Source of the DNA: Betaproteobacteria bacterium UBA3031
GTDB taxonomy: Bacteria > Pseudomonadota > Gammaproteobacteria > Burkholderiales > Eutrophovitaceae
Assembly (NCBI GenBank): GCA_002367635.1
Contig: DFDI01000088.1
Location: 1 to 17,862, forward strand
Reading direction: 5' to 3'
Length of the DNA stretch: 17,862 nucleotides
The translations under genes and the position numbers were made by a program. The notes beneath the pieces were generated by a model. That model worked only from the letters and a program-made list of their open reading frames with translations, was not told the DNA's origin and made no database searches. Each line of letters starts with the position of its first letter. The first letter of the stretch is position 1. Below are positions 16,283 through 17,862 of the stretch, in pieces.

Positions 16283-16301
16283 CTATGTACCCATTCAATG
16301 T

Positions 16302-16997
16302 TTAAATAATATCAACCGACAAGGTGGATAAGCCGGATACGTGTCCGATGAGTTTATCCCCACGCTCAAGCGGGCCAACGCCAGCAGGCGTTCCAGTGAA
16401 AATTAAATCGCCCGCCTCCAATTGGTAAAACTTTGAAAGAAATGAAATGATCTCAGGAACATCCCATATCATCTCGTCAAGGTTTCCCATTTGACGCACC
16501 TTACCATTAACCGTGAGTGAAATTTCGCCAATCGATAAGTGTCCGCAAGCACTGGCTCTCGTTATTCCAGTAATCGGTGCCCCCTGTTCAAACGATTTGC
16601 CGAAATCCCAAGGTCGACTCATTTTTTTCGCCTGTGCTTGCAAATCTCTGCGCGTAAGGTCAAGACCAACAGCATATCCATACACATGATCTAAGGCTTC
16701 TGCGTGAGAAATGTCAGAACCTGATCGACCGAGCGCCACAACCATTTCAATCTCATGATGCAGGTCGTTCGTCGCCCTAGGGTAATTAATAGCTCCTCCG
16801 CCAGGCACCAATGCATCCAATGACTTAAGGAAAAAGAAAGGGGGTTCTCGCTCAGGGTCATTACCCATTTCGCGCGCGTGCTCCGCATAGTTACGGCCAA
16901 CACAGAAAACTCTGTTCACGGGAAATTCGCACACCTCATCATTAACCGACACCCGCGGTGCAACTTTTGGTTCAAATGTTAAGCGCTTAAAGCTCAA
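16302..16997 (-). CDS. Fumarylacetoacetate hydrolase (FAH) family protein
   Basis: The 231-residue product is the short FAH-domain type, like acylpyruvase FAHD1/YcgM and fumarylpyruvate hydrolase. It has an Mg/Mn site formed by E82 and E84 in DLHHEIEMVV and D113 in AVGLDLTRRD. Other family stretches are FCVGRNYAEHAREMG (31-45), PPFFFLKSLDALV (52-64), SRPWDFGKSFEQGAPI (127-142) and GDLIFTGTPAGVGPLERGD (196-214). Such enzymes hydrolyse C-C bonds in acylpyruvates, decarboxylate oxaloacetate, or act as hydratases/isomerases; the substrate here is unknown. The start codon is TTG at 16997, supported by AAGGA six bases upstream and by the absence of any early Met. It is 63 bp after the ferredoxin gene and 19 bp before the BKACE gene. 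Confidence 0.93.
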   Translation of the reverse strand: MSFKRLTFEPKVAPRVSVNDEVCEFPVNRVFCVGRNYAEHAREMGNDPEREPPFFFLKSLDALVPGGGAINYPRATNDLHHEIEMVVALGRSGSDISHAEALDHVYGYAVGLDLTRRDLQAQAKKMSRPWDFGKSFEQGAPITGITRASACGHLSIGEISLTVNGKVRQMGNLDEMIWDVPEIISFLSKFYQLEAGDLIFTGTPAGVGPLERGDKLIGHVSGLSTLSVDII

Positions 16998-17060
16998 AAA
17001 AATTCCTTACAAACGATGTTGATCATGCGTCCGACGATAAAAAAACATTATCGCACATCA

Positions 17061-17390
17061 TCAGTCCCCCGCCCGATGCGCGGAGTCCGAATCAAGCTCA
17101 AGCTTACCGATGATCACATCAGACAAAACGCGAGCGCGACACGCGAGAATCAAACCTTGCTCATACTCATATGCCGTTAGCGCCGATTCCGAATAAGAGT
17201 CCAAAACAACTTCACCAGCGACCAACTGACATTTGCAGGTACCGCATACCCCGTTCTGACATGCATACGGGAACTTAATATTGCGACGCAACAATGCCGC
17301 CAAAATAAACTCTTTTGAGTGCACCAAAATAGGCGCTGGACCACCGAAGAGCTTGACTCGAAAACCCCCTTTAGAAACCATAATTAACAT
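17061..17390 (-). CDS. Stand-alone plant-type [2Fe-2S] ferredoxin
   Basis: This 109-residue protein carries the chloroplast-type ferredoxin fold with cluster ligands C44, C49, C52 and C84 (PYACQNGVCGTCKCQL and LACRA). C54 is an additional, probably non-ligand cysteine. The CQNGVCGTCKC pattern is like the N-terminal ferredoxin domain of oxygenase reductases of the benzoate, vanillate or methane monooxygenase type, but the FAD and NAD domains are missing, so it is an independent electron carrier. AGG sits six bases before the ATG at 17390, supporting this start over the Met at codon 4. It is the first gene of the minus-strand operon, 63 bp before the FAH gene, and faces a long divergent control region. 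Its redox partner, perhaps an oxygenase or reductase, is not in the window. Confidence 0.9.
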   Translation of the reverse strand: MLIMVSKGGFRVKLFGGPAPILVHSKEFILAALLRRNIKFPYACQNGVCGTCKCQLVAGEVVLDSYSESALTAYEYEQGLILACRARVLSDVIIGKLELDSDSAHRAGD

Positions 17391-17520
17391 TAAGTACCTG
17401 AAATTTAATACCTTATTAAGATTAATGACAATTTGAATCTAGCACCAACTCTAAAGAGTCTCTTAAACATTTTTTGCGGACTTAGGGCGACGAGACATTT
17501 CGGCCTCAACAATAAAATCG

Positions 17521-17546
17521 GTCAGCACTGCAAAACCAGTGATGAC
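17521..17546. repeat. Inverted repeat, 10-bp arms, 6-bp spacer
   Basis: GTCAGCACTG at 17521-17530 pairs with CAGTGATGAC at 17537-17546 with one mismatch (nine of ten), separated by CAAAAC. The size and spacing fit a dimeric regulator site or a small hairpin. It is not followed by a T-run on either strand. Confidence 0.5.
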
Positions 17547-17749
17547 GCCTCATTGTGACGATAATGTAAAAGGACATGAATTATTATTCTAGAAATCATT
17601 AAGGGTCTTGCAATGAGGCTGGAGTGAGGTTAAGTTAGAGTTTGGATTTACTGTACTTTTAACTTTTCGGCTCCAAACTGATTCACAGAAATCTAGAGCG
17701 AGTCGAAATGTTTTAGTGTTAGTAAATTTATTTTTATTTTTTAATACTA

Positions 17750-17777
17750 ATTTTATTCATTCGCGAATAAATAAAAT
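17750..17777. promoter_or_regulatory. Long near-perfect palindrome, candidate operator
   Basis: A perfect core ATTCGCGAAT (17759-17768) extends outward on both sides to 28 bp with only one non-complementary pair (17758/17769). It ends 30 bp before the ATG of the rightward gene at 17808. A symmetric AT-rich site with a CGCG centre at this position is typical of an operator for a homodimeric repressor. A transcript hairpin is the alternative, but most pairs are A-T and would be weak in RNA. Confidence 0.55.
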
Positions 17778-17807
17778 AGTCTTCATAAATGTTTTAGGGA
17801 GAGAGTT

Positions 17808-17862
17808 ATGACACGTTGGACTTCTTCAGCTGCCGTTAAGGCAATTACAGCTGTTGCGTTCG
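17808..17862 (+). CDS. Start of an exported protein (3' part beyond window)
   Basis: Eighteen complete codons follow an ATG with a strong GGGAGAG Shine-Dalgarno about four bases upstream. The peptide MTRWTSSAAVKAITAVAF has an early Arg and Lys followed by small and hydrophobic residues, like the start of a Sec signal peptide. A substrate-binding protein or porin divergent from a catabolic operon would be a common arrangement, but nothing in these 18 residues identifies the family. Confidence 0.6.
   Translation, partial: MTRWTSSAAVKAITAVAF

Larger units (their letters stand above)
17391..17807. promoter_or_regulatory. Divergent intergenic control region (417 bp)
   Basis: This is the only long stretch without a clear gene. 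It separates the leftward ferredoxin operon from a rightward gene starting at 17808 and becomes very AT-rich towards the right. It holds a 28-bp palindrome (17750-17777), an inverted repeat at 17521-17546, and a short perfect palindrome at 17448-17459. A 28-codon open stretch on the minus strand at 17463-17549 could be a gene remnant. I could not fix a promoter with confidence for either direction. TGACAA at 17426-17431 reads TTGTCA on the minus strand and might be a -35, but the matching -10 would put the transcript start on the Shine-Dalgarno. Confidence 0.6.

Noticed and set aside
17026..17060. Inverted CGATAA / TTATCG arms around a T-rich loop between the ferredoxin and FAH genes
   Set aside because: The arms are short and A-T rich and the T-run lies in the loop rather than after the stem, so it is not a terminator.
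17403..17431. TTGTCA ... TTAAAT promoter-like pair on the minus strand before the ferredoxin gene
   Set aside because: The transcription start would fall on or after the Shine-Dalgarno of the ferredoxin gene, and the region is AT-rich enough to produce such matches by chance.
17547..17619. Nine-base inverted pair GCCTCATTG / CAATGAGGC separated by 55 bp
   Set aside because: A nine-base match within about 400 bp is close to chance expectation and has no supporting context.

Overview
The window looks like chromosomal DNA of a free-living, probably marine or aquatic gammaproteobacterium with moderate GC content by eye. The main support is the block trxB (divergent) / ftsK-lolA-rarA-serS, the same gene order as in Escherichia coli except that lrp is absent between trxB and ftsK. 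LolA implies an outer membrane, and the GlnB and NadE sequences are of proteobacterial type. I cannot name a genus.

Layout. (1) 1-6619, minus strand: a four-gene housekeeping run, ftsK (chromosome translocase), lolA (lipoprotein chaperone), rarA (replication-fork AAA+ ATPase) and serS (seryl-tRNA synthetase), followed by an acyl-CoA dehydrogenase cut by the window edge. (2) 6792-8323, plus strand: trxB (thioredoxin reductase) and an Smr-domain nuclease-like gene. (3) 8343-10457, minus strand: nadE (glutamine-dependent NAD synthetase) followed by glnB (PII), a pairing that puts nitrogen sensing next to a glutamine-consuming enzyme. (4) 10484-12189, plus strand: a FemAB-like/COG3146 acyltransferase-fold protein and an uncharacterised HExxH putative zinc metalloprotein. 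(5) 12186-13075, minus strand: two small exported proteins. One carries two nearly identical 52-residue, four-cysteine repeats produced by a recent 174-bp tandem duplication. (6) 13169-17390, minus strand: a compact five-gene catabolic-looking operon, read from upstream as [2Fe-2S] ferredoxin, FAH-family hydrolase, BKACE/DUF849 beta-keto acid cleavage enzyme, PdxA2-type dehydrogenase, and four-carbon acid sugar kinase. (7) 17391-17807: a 417-bp AT-rich divergent control region with a strong palindrome, then the first 18 codons of a rightward gene that begins like an exported protein.

The kinase-PdxA2 pair matches the known module that phosphorylates a C4 sugar acid such as D-threonate and oxidatively decarboxylates it to dihydroxyacetone phosphate. 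The BKACE enzyme, the FAH hydrolase and the stand-alone ferredoxin are not part of that textbook route. The operon may therefore serve a different or extended substrate. This operon and the secreted cysteine-repeat protein are the two most interesting items here. I saw no tRNA, rRNA, CRISPR array, insertion sequence or convincing intrinsic terminator.
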